DNA from: Sphingobacterium thalpophilum
Lineage (GTDB): Bacteria; Bacteroidota; Bacteroidia; Sphingobacteriales; Sphingobacteriaceae
DNA length: 64,000 bases
Reading direction: 5' to 3'
Assembly (NCBI RefSeq): GCF_901482695.1
Contig: NZ_LR590484.1
Location: forward strand, 1,426,001 to 1,490,000
The first letter of the stretch is position 1; every line of letters starts with the position of its first letter. The notes under the pieces were generated by a model. The model worked only from the letters and a program-made list of their open reading frames with translations. It was not told the DNA's origin and ran no database searches. Positions 28,601 to 39,077 of this stretch are shown piece by piece. A program made the position numbers and the translations under genes.

Positions 28601-28725
28601 GTGTCGGTAATCGTACCCTTTAGGGTATAGCCCTCTTGGCCATAAGCCGAGCATAAGGAAAAAAACAGGGATAATAGCACTAAAAACCCCCATATTCCGA
28701 ATTTGGATTTGTGAATTAGCAGCAT
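25654..28725 (-). CDS. SusC/RagA-family transporter (locus pair 1)
   Basis: 1023 residues: signal peptide (about 1-29), carboxypeptidase-regulatory-like domain (about 33-108), SusC signature MDEVVVVGYGTQRKKD (about 112-127), plug (about 130-235) and beta-barrel ending ILFGVQLGF. First gene of the minus-strand susCD-GH43-GH43 operon. The promoter and a perfect 16-bp inverted repeat lie directly upstream, between this gene and the regulator gene, so control by the hybrid two-component regulator is likely. Confidence 0.93.
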   Translation of the reverse strand: MLLIHKSKFGIWGFLVLLSLFFSLCSAYGQEGYTLKGTITDTQNKALAGISVRLIGTNVVTQTDAQGQYELLVPALQGKLSISYLGYVPQTLLLTVGKTTYNAVLQQELRQMDEVVVVGYGTQRKKDITGAVAIVDMDDAKKFSTNDVGSMLQGRVAGVSVSSDGQPGAMPQVRLRGISTFNNADPLYVVDGVPLSGVPRELNPNDIESMQVLKDASAGAIYGSRAANGVIIVTTKKGRQDAPPRVDYSAYYGIDKVWQTMPVTNAYNYQMLNNEARYNANNKPLAPGNDPSSPRFIKDVNTDWQKEGLKSGRRHNQNISLSGGGAHNTYMVSLDLFDNTGTFVGNGPDYKRYTGRANLTQELGRVRLGQTVAYAYSRENALVTGDGILAGGRPPLINDLVFAIPTMPVYDPNRLGGFGGTSSDLHDAISLNGIGFNSLIKNNTTVGRFTSTLWGELDIVRSDKHKLKYKINFGYDINEVRDKTFTPKFNLGYFFINNINRLNDNSRRYENVLLENTLNYEFKQNSHQLSVLVGQMYQKYSVWNRYITGTGFSNEEFDNLQNAAETSARDLSDFNALASYLGRANYNYDDRYLLTATVRRDASSRFRKSNRVGYFPSFAGGWRISNEKFFPQTNDWINDLKIRGSWGKLGNENIGNYLYQAVINPSVVYTFAGQRILGGTQTSVVSEDLKWEDRITSNIGFDARLLRNKLDLSAEYYSSKSQDILVPIPIPFSVGSINQAPIVNAGTLRNSGIEVSFTYHKSSGEFTYDIGANFTTIKNKVLSLGNDIKARVDGHFRTEVGQEVGRHYGFISEGIFKTQEQVDNHPKQFDGAAVGDVIYKDINGDGLINDNDRTDLGSGLPKYQYGFNFNAAFKNFDFALFASGMGKYLINSRLYRDLMHTGGDANYHQDMLDRFTSTNTDTDIPRLNWEDPNRNWENSNRKSWLQDGTYLRINTLSLGYNFPKSMIPYVAKARVYVTAQNLYTFQKYKSYNPDYTYGVFTPGLDNGSYPKPRTILFGVQLGF

Positions 28726-28757
28726 TGTTTAAAATTGGTTATTGTATTATTTCTGTT

Positions 28758-28788
28758 GCAATATAAGAATAATTATTAAATGTACAAA
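28758..28788 (-). promoter_or_regulatory. Promoter of susC (pair 1)
   Basis: On the minus strand: TTTG (28785-28788), 19 bases, then TATATTGC (28758-28765). This matches the Bacteroidota -33/-7 arrangement with five of six fixed bases in the -7 box. Transcription would start near 28751, about 25 bases before the ATG. The -33 TTTG sits in the spacer of the inverted repeat described next. Confidence 0.55.
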
Positions 28789-28806
28789 TAACATTTAATA
28801 ATTATT
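28768..28806. promoter_or_regulatory. Perfect 16-bp inverted repeat at susC promoter (candidate regulator operator)
   Basis: AATAATTATTAAATGT (28768-28783), a 7-base spacer ACAAATA, and its exact reverse complement (28791-28806). The core TAAATGT-N7-ACATTTA recurs at 33120-33140 in the only other regulated gap of the locus. It is centred near -36 of the predicted susC start. A terminator for the upstream regulator gene is less likely, because the stem is almost all A/T and the stop codon is 170 bases away. Confidence 0.55.
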
Positions 28807-28978
28807 TCACCGAATTTTTAGCCCTGATACTTTATACACCGGTTAAAACGTTGTAGCAATGTTTACCTTATTTTTCTTGGGCGCGCTTATGGATTCTATT
28901 CTCAAAATTCAATAGTGTAAGATTTCGTATTTTGACCCCGGCGATAGATGAAGAGAACCTAAAAATGGGCTACGCAGT

Positions 28979-31900
28979 TTACTTCGCAGAAAAGCCTGGT
29001 GCTGCTTCATGTGCATTTTTCTGATACTCGCTCGGCGTCAGTCCAAAAGCAGTCTTAAAGCAGGTGGCGAAGTAACGGGGGTCAGTAAACCCTGTTTCAT
29101 AAGCCACTTCACTTACGGTGATTGAGCGGTCTCTTTCCATCAGCTGACAGGCATGTTTTAAGCGTATATTTTTAATAAATTCACTGGGTGAGATATTCAG
29201 CAGCACCTTTGTTTTGCGGTACAATGTAGACTTTGATAGCCCCAGGAGGTCGCCCAGCCGAAGCACATCAAATTGGTCATCCCCCAGATGCTCTTCAATG
29301 GCTGCGATCATCTTCTGTAGAAATCGTTCGTCTGTGGGAGTGTAATCCAGGGCTGCAATATTGATCTCTGTATTACTGTGGAAATGCTGCTGTTTACACC
29401 GTTTATTAATAATAAAACTCTGCATCTTCGCTTCCAGTACCTTGACATCAAACGGCTTGCTGATGTAGCCATCTGCTCCTGCCTGATAGCACTCAATCCG
29501 GTCCTCCGGACTGCTTTTGGCCGTAAGCAGCAATACCGGAATATGATTATATTCGGTATTCGATTTAATCGCCCTGCAAAAACTCAGTCCATCCATTTCG
29601 GGCATCATAATATCGCTTACCACAATGTCTATCTCGTGCTGCTCAATTTTTTCAAGCCCCTCCCTGCCATGCGCGGCAAGGTGTACCTGATAGGTTCTCG
29701 AAAGGATATTGCACATCGTATTTCTCAGTTCTTCATTATCTTCTACCAAAAGCAGCTGTAGCCGGTTTTCGCTGGTATATGCTGGAATCGATGGAGCTGT
29801 CATCGCTGTCGCCACAGGATGATCCGCTAAAGTTGTGGAAAACAATCCATCAATGATTGGGATATTCCGCTCCACATAATAGCTCCTGTTTATTGGAATA
29901 ATAACCTGGAAAATACTGCCCTGCTGTGGTACACTCTCCACTTCGATACGGCCGCCATGCATCTCAATGAGCTGTTTGCTGACAGACAATCCAATACCGT
30001 TGCTTTCGGGATGTACCGATGATCCGTTGGCATAAAAAGGGGTAAATATCTTCTCCAGTTCGGCAGGATCTATTCCTTCCCCATTATCACGGACATAGAT
30101 GTGGAGAAATTCGTTGTCTGCCAGTGCCCCAACATAATAGGACAGCGAGACATGACCACCGGGCGTCGTATACTTAAAGGCATTGGAAAGCAGATTGAAC
30201 AACACCTTGTCAATTTTATCCTCATCATAGAAGACCGTCTCTGGACACTCACCATGCAGTATTTCAAACTGAATATTCTTTTTTTTGGCAATAGGTCCAA
30301 AATGAGACTTTGCCAGGCGGTCAACAAAGGATGGGAAATGCGCATGACTGACCTGGAGCTTGATCGTATTGTGCTCCATTTTCCGGAAGTCGAGAATCTG
30401 CTGGAGCAGTCGTTTCAGGCGGCTTAAATTGAGGCGCATATTGTCAAACTGCTCAAGGTTATTTTTGGTCGTCATCTGCACATCATCGACCAGGCAGGAG
30501 ATGATGGTCAGCGGGGTCAGCAGATCATGGGACACGCTGGTGAAGTAGCTGAGCTTGGACTGCGCCAGTTCATTCGCTTTTTCCTTCTCGATCTGGGCTA
30601 CCTTAAGATCGCTGCGCAACTTGATCCGGTTGAAAGAATAACTGATAAATACAAATAACAGCCCCCCTAGCAGCAGGACATAGCAGGCATAAGCCAGGTT
30701 GCTTTCATAAAATGCAGGGCTTTTGTTGATGTCGATCTCAGTAATAGCCTCGTTCCACTGATTATTCAGATCCGTAGCTTTGACCAGAAAGCGATAATTG
30801 CCTTTGCTTAGATTATTGTAGGTAGCAAACAGACGGTCTCTGGGGGCCAGGATCCAGTCATCATCAACCCCCTCTAGCTTGTAGGCGTAACGGATCTTAT
30901 CATGCTGAGTGAAGGGCAATGTGGAAAATGCGATTTCAATGTTCTGGTCATCAGGACTTAGGGTCAGCTGCTCCAAACCGGCGCTGAATTTTCCAGTTTT
31001 GCCTGCCAGAATGATAGATTTATTGTTGACCTTGACGTCGGTAATGCGTACTTTTTCCTTAAAATTGCTGATTACGCTATTATCATCGAGCCGCACCACA
31101 CCATTGTATCCTCCAAAGAAGACAGCATGCTGCTGCTTGTCCACGGCAAATGCGCGTTTTGAAAACATGCTGACCTGCAGGCTATCCGAAGCAGTAAATT
31201 CGTTGATACGTTTGCTCAGCGGATCGATCTTATACAGATTACGCGTCGTGGACAGCCAAATATGATGTGGCAGGCAGACAATATCAAGCAACTGATTTTT
31301 TGCAAACAGAGCCGTATTGGCCACCTCTTCCGCTTTGTTGGCCACGGTCTGATACCATAGCAGCCGATTACTTTTGGTGCCAATCCAGAGATTTCCATAC
31401 CGGTCTATATCCATTGTTTCGATCTGGTCAGTATTCAGTACCGGAGTTTCCTTTCCGATATGCAGGATGACAGACTGTGGTCGATCCCGGCGCAGGTAAT
31501 ATAGGCCACTACTTTTGGTGGCGACCCATAGGCCATTTTTATTGTCTTCTGCAATACTGACAGGCTGATCCCGGATACTGGTTATCAGCTCCGGGGCTGC
31601 AGATTGCGGTCTGCTGAGCAGCAGCCCCCGGCTGGTCGCAATCCAGACCTGCTGTGCGCTGTCCTTATAGAAAAAAGACGGGATTCCTCCGCGGGAAAGC
31701 TGTTGCAGGTCGATCTTATGTGACAATCCGATACCGGTGCGTGTGCGTTTAAAGACGTTGATCGATGCTTCATAAGCCGAACCTACCCACAGCTGGTCTT
31801 CGACATCAATAGCCGAGGTCACGGCCCGTATCGAGATCAGATCCCTGAAGTCTGAGTTGCTATAGGTACTGAGTTTCCCATTTTTGGGTTGAAAACTGCC

Positions 31901-33043
31901 GAATCCCAATCGCTCCAGATTGAACCACAACATCCCTTTGGCATCGCGGTAGAGCATATTGATATTGGGCGCAATACTATATTGCTCTTTGATCTGGCTG
32001 AAGGCATAATTACGGACAACCGGCTTATTAAAACTCAACATGGACACGCCCTTGCCGCCTACCGCAAGCCAAAGCGTACCATATCGATCTGCATAAATAT
32101 CGTTAAAGATATTGGTTGTCTGATCAAAATAGGCAGATAGATCGATCTCCTGCAATTGATCCCCCTTATAGTGTATTGTAGTGATGCCCGAAAACGATAA
32201 TACCCATATGTAGTGCCGATGTGGGTCCTGGACAATATTATAGAATAAGTCTTCTTTATCGACATGCCGTCGTTTGTTTTTTATCACGATTTCCCGGTAA
32301 GGGTTGTCAGTCTTGTCCGGATCAAACAGGTAGAGCCCATCTCCCCAGGTACAGATCCACAGCTGCCCCCTGTGGTCCTGCATAAGCTTATATGGCGCAT
32401 TACGATCACCCAGCTTCGGATAGGACTTTAGCTGCCTACTGCCCGGTGCCAGCCGGAAAAGCCCCAGATTCCAGACACCGATCCAGATATTGCCCTGCTT
32501 ATCCTCAAAGATCGCATTGACCGTATGCGCCCGCATATTCCGGTCCAGGATACCGGACAACTGTCGCTCTGTCAATGGATTCAAATGTTTATCGTAAATG
32601 AATAGCCCGTCGTCCGTCCCGATCCATAATCGCTGAAGATGGTCGACCAATAAAGTATTTATCCGTATGTTTTTCAGTCTTTTATCCTGAAGAGGAGCCA
32701 AGTTATAATTTCGCTTGTCAAGCAGATAAACACCCTTCTCACTACCCAAAACCAGGTAATGCCCATAAGCTGCCAGTGTACGGATACTCTGGTCGGGAGC
32801 AACCTTCCCATCGGTATCCCGCAGTTTAAAATTAAGAATGTTGTAAGCGTCAAAACGGCTAAGCCCCTGCGTGGAAGCAAACCAGATATACCCCTCATCA
32901 TCTTGTATGGTCTGATTGATTGTCAATGAAGGCAACTCGTAATTTTTGGCCATCGGATCCAGTGCCATATGCTGTCCGTAAAGCGGTCCCGCTACCAGAG
33001 TAGACAGGAAGAACAAAATGATCATTTGGATAATACGTACCAT
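28979..33043 (-). CDS. Hybrid two-component system regulator (sensor kinase-response regulator-AraC fusion)
   Basis: 1354 residues in HTCS order. Signal peptide (1-23); a periplasmic sensor of Reg_prop propeller repeats (about 35-690, many GNIWIGVWN / GQLWICTWG / GNLWIGTKS units) and a Y_Y_Y domain (about 700-780, YAYKLEGVDDDW); a transmembrane helix (about 785-810). Then a histidine kinase with FTSVSHDLLTPLT (phospho-His) and an HATPase (NLLSNAFKYT, DNGEGID, NGIGLSVSKQL). Then a receiver with the phospho-Asp in VVSDIMMPEMDG, and a C-terminal AraC HTH (about 1245-1340, TVSEVAYETGFTDPRYF). It would sense an oligosaccharide in the periplasm and activate the locus. It sits between the two divergent arms, and the TAAATGT-N7-ACATTTA element on both sides is the likely target. 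Confidence 0.95.
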   Translation of the reverse strand: MVRIIQMIILFFLSTLVAGPLYGQHMALDPMAKNYELPSLTINQTIQDDEGYIWFASTQGLSRFDAYNILNFKLRDTDGKVAPDQSIRTLAAYGHYLVLGSEKGVYLLDKRNYNLAPLQDKRLKNIRINTLLVDHLQRLWIGTDDGLFIYDKHLNPLTERQLSGILDRNMRAHTVNAIFEDKQGNIWIGVWNLGLFRLAPGSRQLKSYPKLGDRNAPYKLMQDHRGQLWICTWGDGLYLFDPDKTDNPYREIVIKNKRRHVDKEDLFYNIVQDPHRHYIWVLSFSGITTIHYKGDQLQEIDLSAYFDQTTNIFNDIYADRYGTLWLAVGGKGVSMLSFNKPVVRNYAFSQIKEQYSIAPNINMLYRDAKGMLWFNLERLGFGSFQPKNGKLSTYSNSDFRDLISIRAVTSAIDVEDQLWVGSAYEASINVFKRTRTGIGLSHKIDLQQLSRGGIPSFFYKDSAQQVWIATSRGLLLSRPQSAAPELITSIRDQPVSIAEDNKNGLWVATKSSGLYYLRRDRPQSVILHIGKETPVLNTDQIETMDIDRYGNLWIGTKSNRLLWYQTVANKAEEVANTALFAKNQLLDIVCLPHHIWLSTTRNLYKIDPLSKRINEFTASDSLQVSMFSKRAFAVDKQQHAVFFGGYNGVVRLDDNSVISNFKEKVRITDVKVNNKSIILAGKTGKFSAGLEQLTLSPDDQNIEIAFSTLPFTQHDKIRYAYKLEGVDDDWILAPRDRLFATYNNLSKGNYRFLVKATDLNNQWNEAITEIDINKSPAFYESNLAYACYVLLLGGLLFVFISYSFNRIKLRSDLKVAQIEKEKANELAQSKLSYFTSVSHDLLTPLTIISCLVDDVQMTTKNNLEQFDNMRLNLSRLKRLLQQILDFRKMEHNTIKLQVSHAHFPSFVDRLAKSHFGPIAKKKNIQFEILHGECPETVFYDEDKIDKVLFNLLSNAFKYTTPGGHVSLSYYVGALADNEFLHIYVRDNGEGIDPAELEKIFTPFYANGSSVHPESNGIGLSVSKQLIEMHGGRIEVESVPQQGSIFQVIIPINRSYYVERNIPIIDGLFSTTLADHPVATAMTAPSIPAYTSENRLQLLLVEDNEELRNTMCNILSRTYQVHLAAHGREGLEKIEQHEIDIVVSDIMMPEMDGLSFCRAIKSNTEYNHIPVLLLTAKSSPEDRIECYQAGADGYISKPFDVKVLEAKMQSFIINKRCKQQHFHSNTEINIAALDYTPTDERFLQKMIAAIEEHLGDDQFDVLRLGDLLGLSKSTLYRKTKVLLNISPSEFIKNIRLKHACQLMERDRSITVSEVAYETGFTDPRYFATCFKTAFGLTPSEYQKNAHEAAPGFSAK

Positions 33044-33092
33044 AATCCCGTGGTTTAACGTGCTGGCTGAATCAATTGGTTATTGTTCCTGC

Positions 33093-33100
33093 TAAAGATA
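33093..33100 (-). promoter_or_regulatory. Candidate -7 box of the HTCS gene
   Basis: TATCTTTA on the minus strand, with TTTA at the 19-base spacing (33120-33123), inside the inverted repeat arm. The leader would be about 43 bases. The overlap with the repeat suggests autoregulation. Confidence 0.35.
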
Positions 33101-33118
33101 GAGAATGTTTTGAAAAGT

Positions 33119-33141
33119 ATAAATGTTTATTTTACATTTAT
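33119..33141. promoter_or_regulatory. Second copy of TAAATGT-N7-ACATTTA inverted repeat
   Basis: ATAAATGT (33119-33126), spacer TTATTTT, ACATTTAT (33134-33141). Same arms and same 7-base spacer as at the susC promoter. It overlaps a further inverted repeat, TTTATGTT (33137-33144)/AACATAAA (33153-33160). It lies between the divergent regulator and GH105 genes and could serve both. Confidence 0.5.
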
Positions 33142-33247
33142 GTTTCTCAAAGAACATAAACCGGTTTTTAACTCATTGCGTGGGGAAATGATCTTATTTT
33201 AGGTGATGATTAACCCCATTTTAAACATCGGTTGCACCTGTTTAAAG

Positions 33248-33255
33248 TAGCTTTG
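33248..33255 (+). promoter_or_regulatory. Candidate -7 box of the GH105 operon
   Basis: TAGCTTTG matches TAnnTTTG fully; transcription would begin near 33262, 35 bases before the ATG at 33297. No TTTG at the usual -33 position, which suits an activator-dependent promoter. The nearest inverted repeat ends about 88 bases upstream. Confidence 0.45.
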
Positions 33256-33296
33256 TCCTACTCAAAAGAGATGACAAACAATTTAAATCTGAGATT

Positions 33297-34412
33297 ATGC
33301 GTAGCTATTTTACTCTATGTTTATTACTTTTCACACAGCTGTCTTTCGGACAAAAATCCCAGAAGCAGGCTGTTCTCGAGCAGCTCAATCAGGTCAACAA
33401 GTACTGGCAGTCACATCACAAACCCCAGGTATGGGCATTTTGGGACCAGGCAGCGTATCATACCGGCAACATGGAACTGTACAAAATCCAGCCTCTAAAA
33501 AGCTATTTACGGTATTCCGAAGACTGGGCCGAACACAATGGCTGGAAGGGAGCAAAATCTGACAATAAGTCAAACTGGAAGTATAGCTATGGCGAGACAG
33601 ACGACCATGTCCTTTTCGGGGACTGGCAGATCTGTTTCCAGGTCTATATCGACCTTTACCAGCTTGCACCCCAGCCACATAAAATTGCCCGCGCAAAGGA
33701 GGTTATGAATTATCAGATTCACACGGCCAACAACGATTACTGGTGGTGGGCAGACGGCCTGTATATGGTGATGCCCGTGATGACCAAGATGTATAAACTG
33801 ACACATGACCCGCAGTATCTGGACAAACTGTTTACCTATATGCAGTATGCTGACAGCATCATGTATGACGAGCAGGAGAAACTCTATTATCGCGATGCTA
33901 AATATGTATATCCCAAACACAAAACCACGCAAGGAAAAAAAGATTTCTGGGCACGTGGCGACGGCTGGGTATTTGCTGCGCTAGCCAAGGTCATGGAGGA
34001 CCTTACTCCAAACTCACCCCATTACAGCCACTATAAAACCCGGTTCGAGGCCATGGCTGCCGCTATTGTTGCCTGTCAGCAGCCCGAGGGCTTTTGGACA
34101 CGCAGCATGCTGGATCCGCAGCATGCGCCCGGCAGAGAAACCAGCGGGACCGCATTTTTTACCTATGGACTGCTGTGGGGAATCAACCATGGGTTGCTGA
34201 CCGCACAGAAATATCAGGATGCGGCATTGTTGGGCTGGCGCTACCTCAGTGAAACCGCGGTGCAGCCCGATGGGCGGGTTGGCTACATTCAGCCCATTGG
34301 CGAGAAGGCTATACCCGGACAGGTCGTTGACGCCCACTCCACAGCCCCCTTTGGCGTAGGCGCTTTTCTGTTGGCGGGCACACAAATGTACCGTTATCTT
34401 GACCGACAATAA
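33297..34412 (+). CDS. GH88/GH105-type unsaturated uronyl hydrolase
   Basis: 371 residues with signal peptide (1-18, QLSFGQ) and an (alpha/alpha)6-barrel of the GH88/GH105 (YteR-like) kind. The catalytic Asp is probably in YWWWADGLYMVMP (about residue 155); FWARGDGWVFAAL (about 222) is the second signature, and GREETSGTAFFTYGLLWG follows. Such enzymes hydrate and remove the 4,5-unsaturated uronic acid left by a polysaccharide lyase. The propeller domain encoded two genes downstream could be that lyase. First gene of the plus-strand arm; the next gene starts 8 bases after its stop. Confidence 0.85.
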   Translation: MRSYFTLCLLLFTQLSFGQKSQKQAVLEQLNQVNKYWQSHHKPQVWAFWDQAAYHTGNMELYKIQPLKSYLRYSEDWAEHNGWKGAKSDNKSNWKYSYGETDDHVLFGDWQICFQVYIDLYQLAPQPHKIARAKEVMNYQIHTANNDYWWWADGLYMVMPVMTKMYKLTHDPQYLDKLFTYMQYADSIMYDEQEKLYYRDAKYVYPKHKTTQGKKDFWARGDGWVFAALAKVMEDLTPNSPHYSHYKTRFEAMAAAIVACQQPEGFWTRSMLDPQHAPGRETSGTAFFTYGLLWGINHGLLTAQKYQDAALLGWRYLSETAVQPDGRVGYIQPIGEKAIPGQVVDAHSTAPFGVGAFLLAGTQMYRYLDRQ

Positions 34413-34420
34413 ACTGATAC

Positions 34421-35665
34421 ATGATGATCAAGCAGTTGCTATATATCGCATCTATCCTGTTGCTGAGCAGCACAGGTTATGCACAGGGAAAGAAAAAACA
34501 AACAGCCGTGCCTGTGGAAACAGGGCGGGAGTTTTGGCTACAGCAAATGGACCGTATGGTGCGGCCTGTGCTCCGTAGCCTGGCGCAAGATAGCCTGCGC
34601 ATCCAGATGCCGCAGATCACGGCAGCACAGGTCGACAACAAGGAGCACCGCATCAAGGTACAATATGTAGAAGTACTGGGTCGTGTACTGGCTGGCATCA
34701 GTCCCTGGCTGGGACTGGAAGACGGATCTCCAGCAGAGATCGCCCTGCGCAGGCAATACCGGGCCTGGACATTGGCCGGCCTGAAAAACGCGCTGGACAG
34801 CAATGCCCATGATTTTATGCGCTTTGACATCGGCGGCCAGCAGCTGGTCGATGCCGCTTTTATATCACTGGCCTTTGTGCGTAGCCCCTGGCTCTGGCAG
34901 CAGCTCGATGAGGTTTCAAGACAGCGCTTGGTCGCTTCCATACGCTCTACCCGACAATTCCGCCCCGTCTACTCCAACTGGTTGCTCTTTTCTGCCATGA
35001 ATGAAGCTTTTCTGGCTCGATACAGTACAGAATGGGATGTGATGCGCGTCGACTATGCCCTGCAGCAGCTCGAACTCTGGTATGTAGGGGATGGTATGTA
35101 TAAAGACGGTCCACATTATGCCTTTGACTATTATAACAGTTATGTTATTCATCCCTTCCTTGGCGGCATCATGGATGTCATCCAGGAGAAGACGAAGAAC
35201 TATGACCCTATGTTTGGTAAGATCAGGCAGCGTAATAAGCGCTATGCGGTTATTCAGGAGCGACTGATCAATGCGGATGGCAGTTTTCCGCCTTCTGGCC
35301 GCTCGCTGATCTATCGCGCCGGCGCCTTCCATCACCTGGCCGATATGGCCCTCAAGCAGCGCCTTCCCCAGGAACTGGCTCCGGGACAGGTACGCGCCGC
35401 CTTATCAGCAGTACTAAAAAAAACAACAGAAAGCCCCGACACTTACCGTCAGGGTTGGCTGACACTCGGCTTATATGGTGATCAGCCCGGACTGACCGAT
35501 TTCTACAACAACCAAGGCAGCCCTTATTTATGTACTATGATCTTTTTGCCGCTGGGGCTTCCTTCCGATGCCCCCTTTTGGACAGCCGAAGCACAGGACT
35601 GGAGCGCCAAACGTATCTGGTCAGGCCAGAACTGGACGAAAGACCATAGCCAGGCAATTCCATAA
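34421..35665 (+). CDS. DUF2264-family protein (putative glycosidase)
   Basis: 414 residues with a signal peptide (1-21, GYAQ) and an all-alpha toroid-like body typical of DUF2264: REFWLQQMDRMVRPVLRSLA, IGGQQLVDAAFISLAF, YSNWLLFSAMNEAF, DGMYKDGPHYAFDYYNSYVIHPF and PPSGRSLIYRAGAFHHL. Some DUF2264 proteins have, as I recall, been shown to be beta-glucuronidases (family GH154); that needs checking for this branch. The position between a GH105 and a second DUF2264 protein supports a uronic-acid substrate. ATG codons at 34421 and 34424 are both possible. Confidence 0.75.
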   Translation: MMIKQLLYIASILLLSSTGYAQGKKKQTAVPVETGREFWLQQMDRMVRPVLRSLAQDSLRIQMPQITAAQVDNKEHRIKVQYVEVLGRVLAGISPWLGLEDGSPAEIALRRQYRAWTLAGLKNALDSNAHDFMRFDIGGQQLVDAAFISLAFVRSPWLWQQLDEVSRQRLVASIRSTRQFRPVYSNWLLFSAMNEAFLARYSTEWDVMRVDYALQQLELWYVGDGMYKDGPHYAFDYYNSYVIHPFLGGIMDVIQEKTKNYDPMFGKIRQRNKRYAVIQERLINADGSFPPSGRSLIYRAGAFHHLADMALKQRLPQELAPGQVRAALSAVLKKTTESPDTYRQGWLTLGLYGDQPGLTDFYNNQGSPYLCTMIFLPLGLPSDAPFWTAEAQDWSAKRIWSGQNWTKDHSQAIP

Positions 35666-35678
35666 AAAGAAAAAACCA

Positions 35679-35701
35679 GCTCCATGCATCAGGCATGGAG
35701 C
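35679..35701. other. Intercistronic hairpin
   Basis: GCTCCATGC (35679-35687) pairs with GCATGGAGC (35693-35701) around a 5-base loop, in the 53-base gap between two DUF2264 genes. The T-rich flank is on the minus strand only, so it is not a good terminator for the operon; mRNA processing or stability, or termination of antisense transcripts, fits better. Confidence 0.5.
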
Positions 35702-35715
35702 GAAAAAAAGAGTGA

Positions 35716-38964
<3,249 letters not shown>

Positions 38965-39013
38965 ATTGAACCCTAATTAAACACTTCATTCCTCCTTCCC
39001 GACGACCTTTGTA

Positions 39014-39041
39014 ACAGGCTATACAACACCGTATAGCCTGT
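39014..39041 (+). terminator. Hairpin upstream of susC (pair 2): possible attenuator
   Basis: ACAGGCTATAC (39014-39024) pairs perfectly with GTATAGCCTGT (39031-39041) around six bases, followed by AGAGTAAATTTTT. It lies in the 113-base gap between the fusion gene and susC. The delayed T run makes it a weak terminator; partial read-through or mRNA end protection is possible. Confidence 0.45.
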
Positions 39042-39077
39042 AGAGTAAATTTTTCCAATCAATTATAAAAATCTATT

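Noticed and set aside
35679..35701. Operon terminator after the first DUF2264 gene
   Set aside because: The plus-strand stem is followed by GAAAAAAAG rather than Ts; the next gene starts 17 bases later and belongs to the same pathway.
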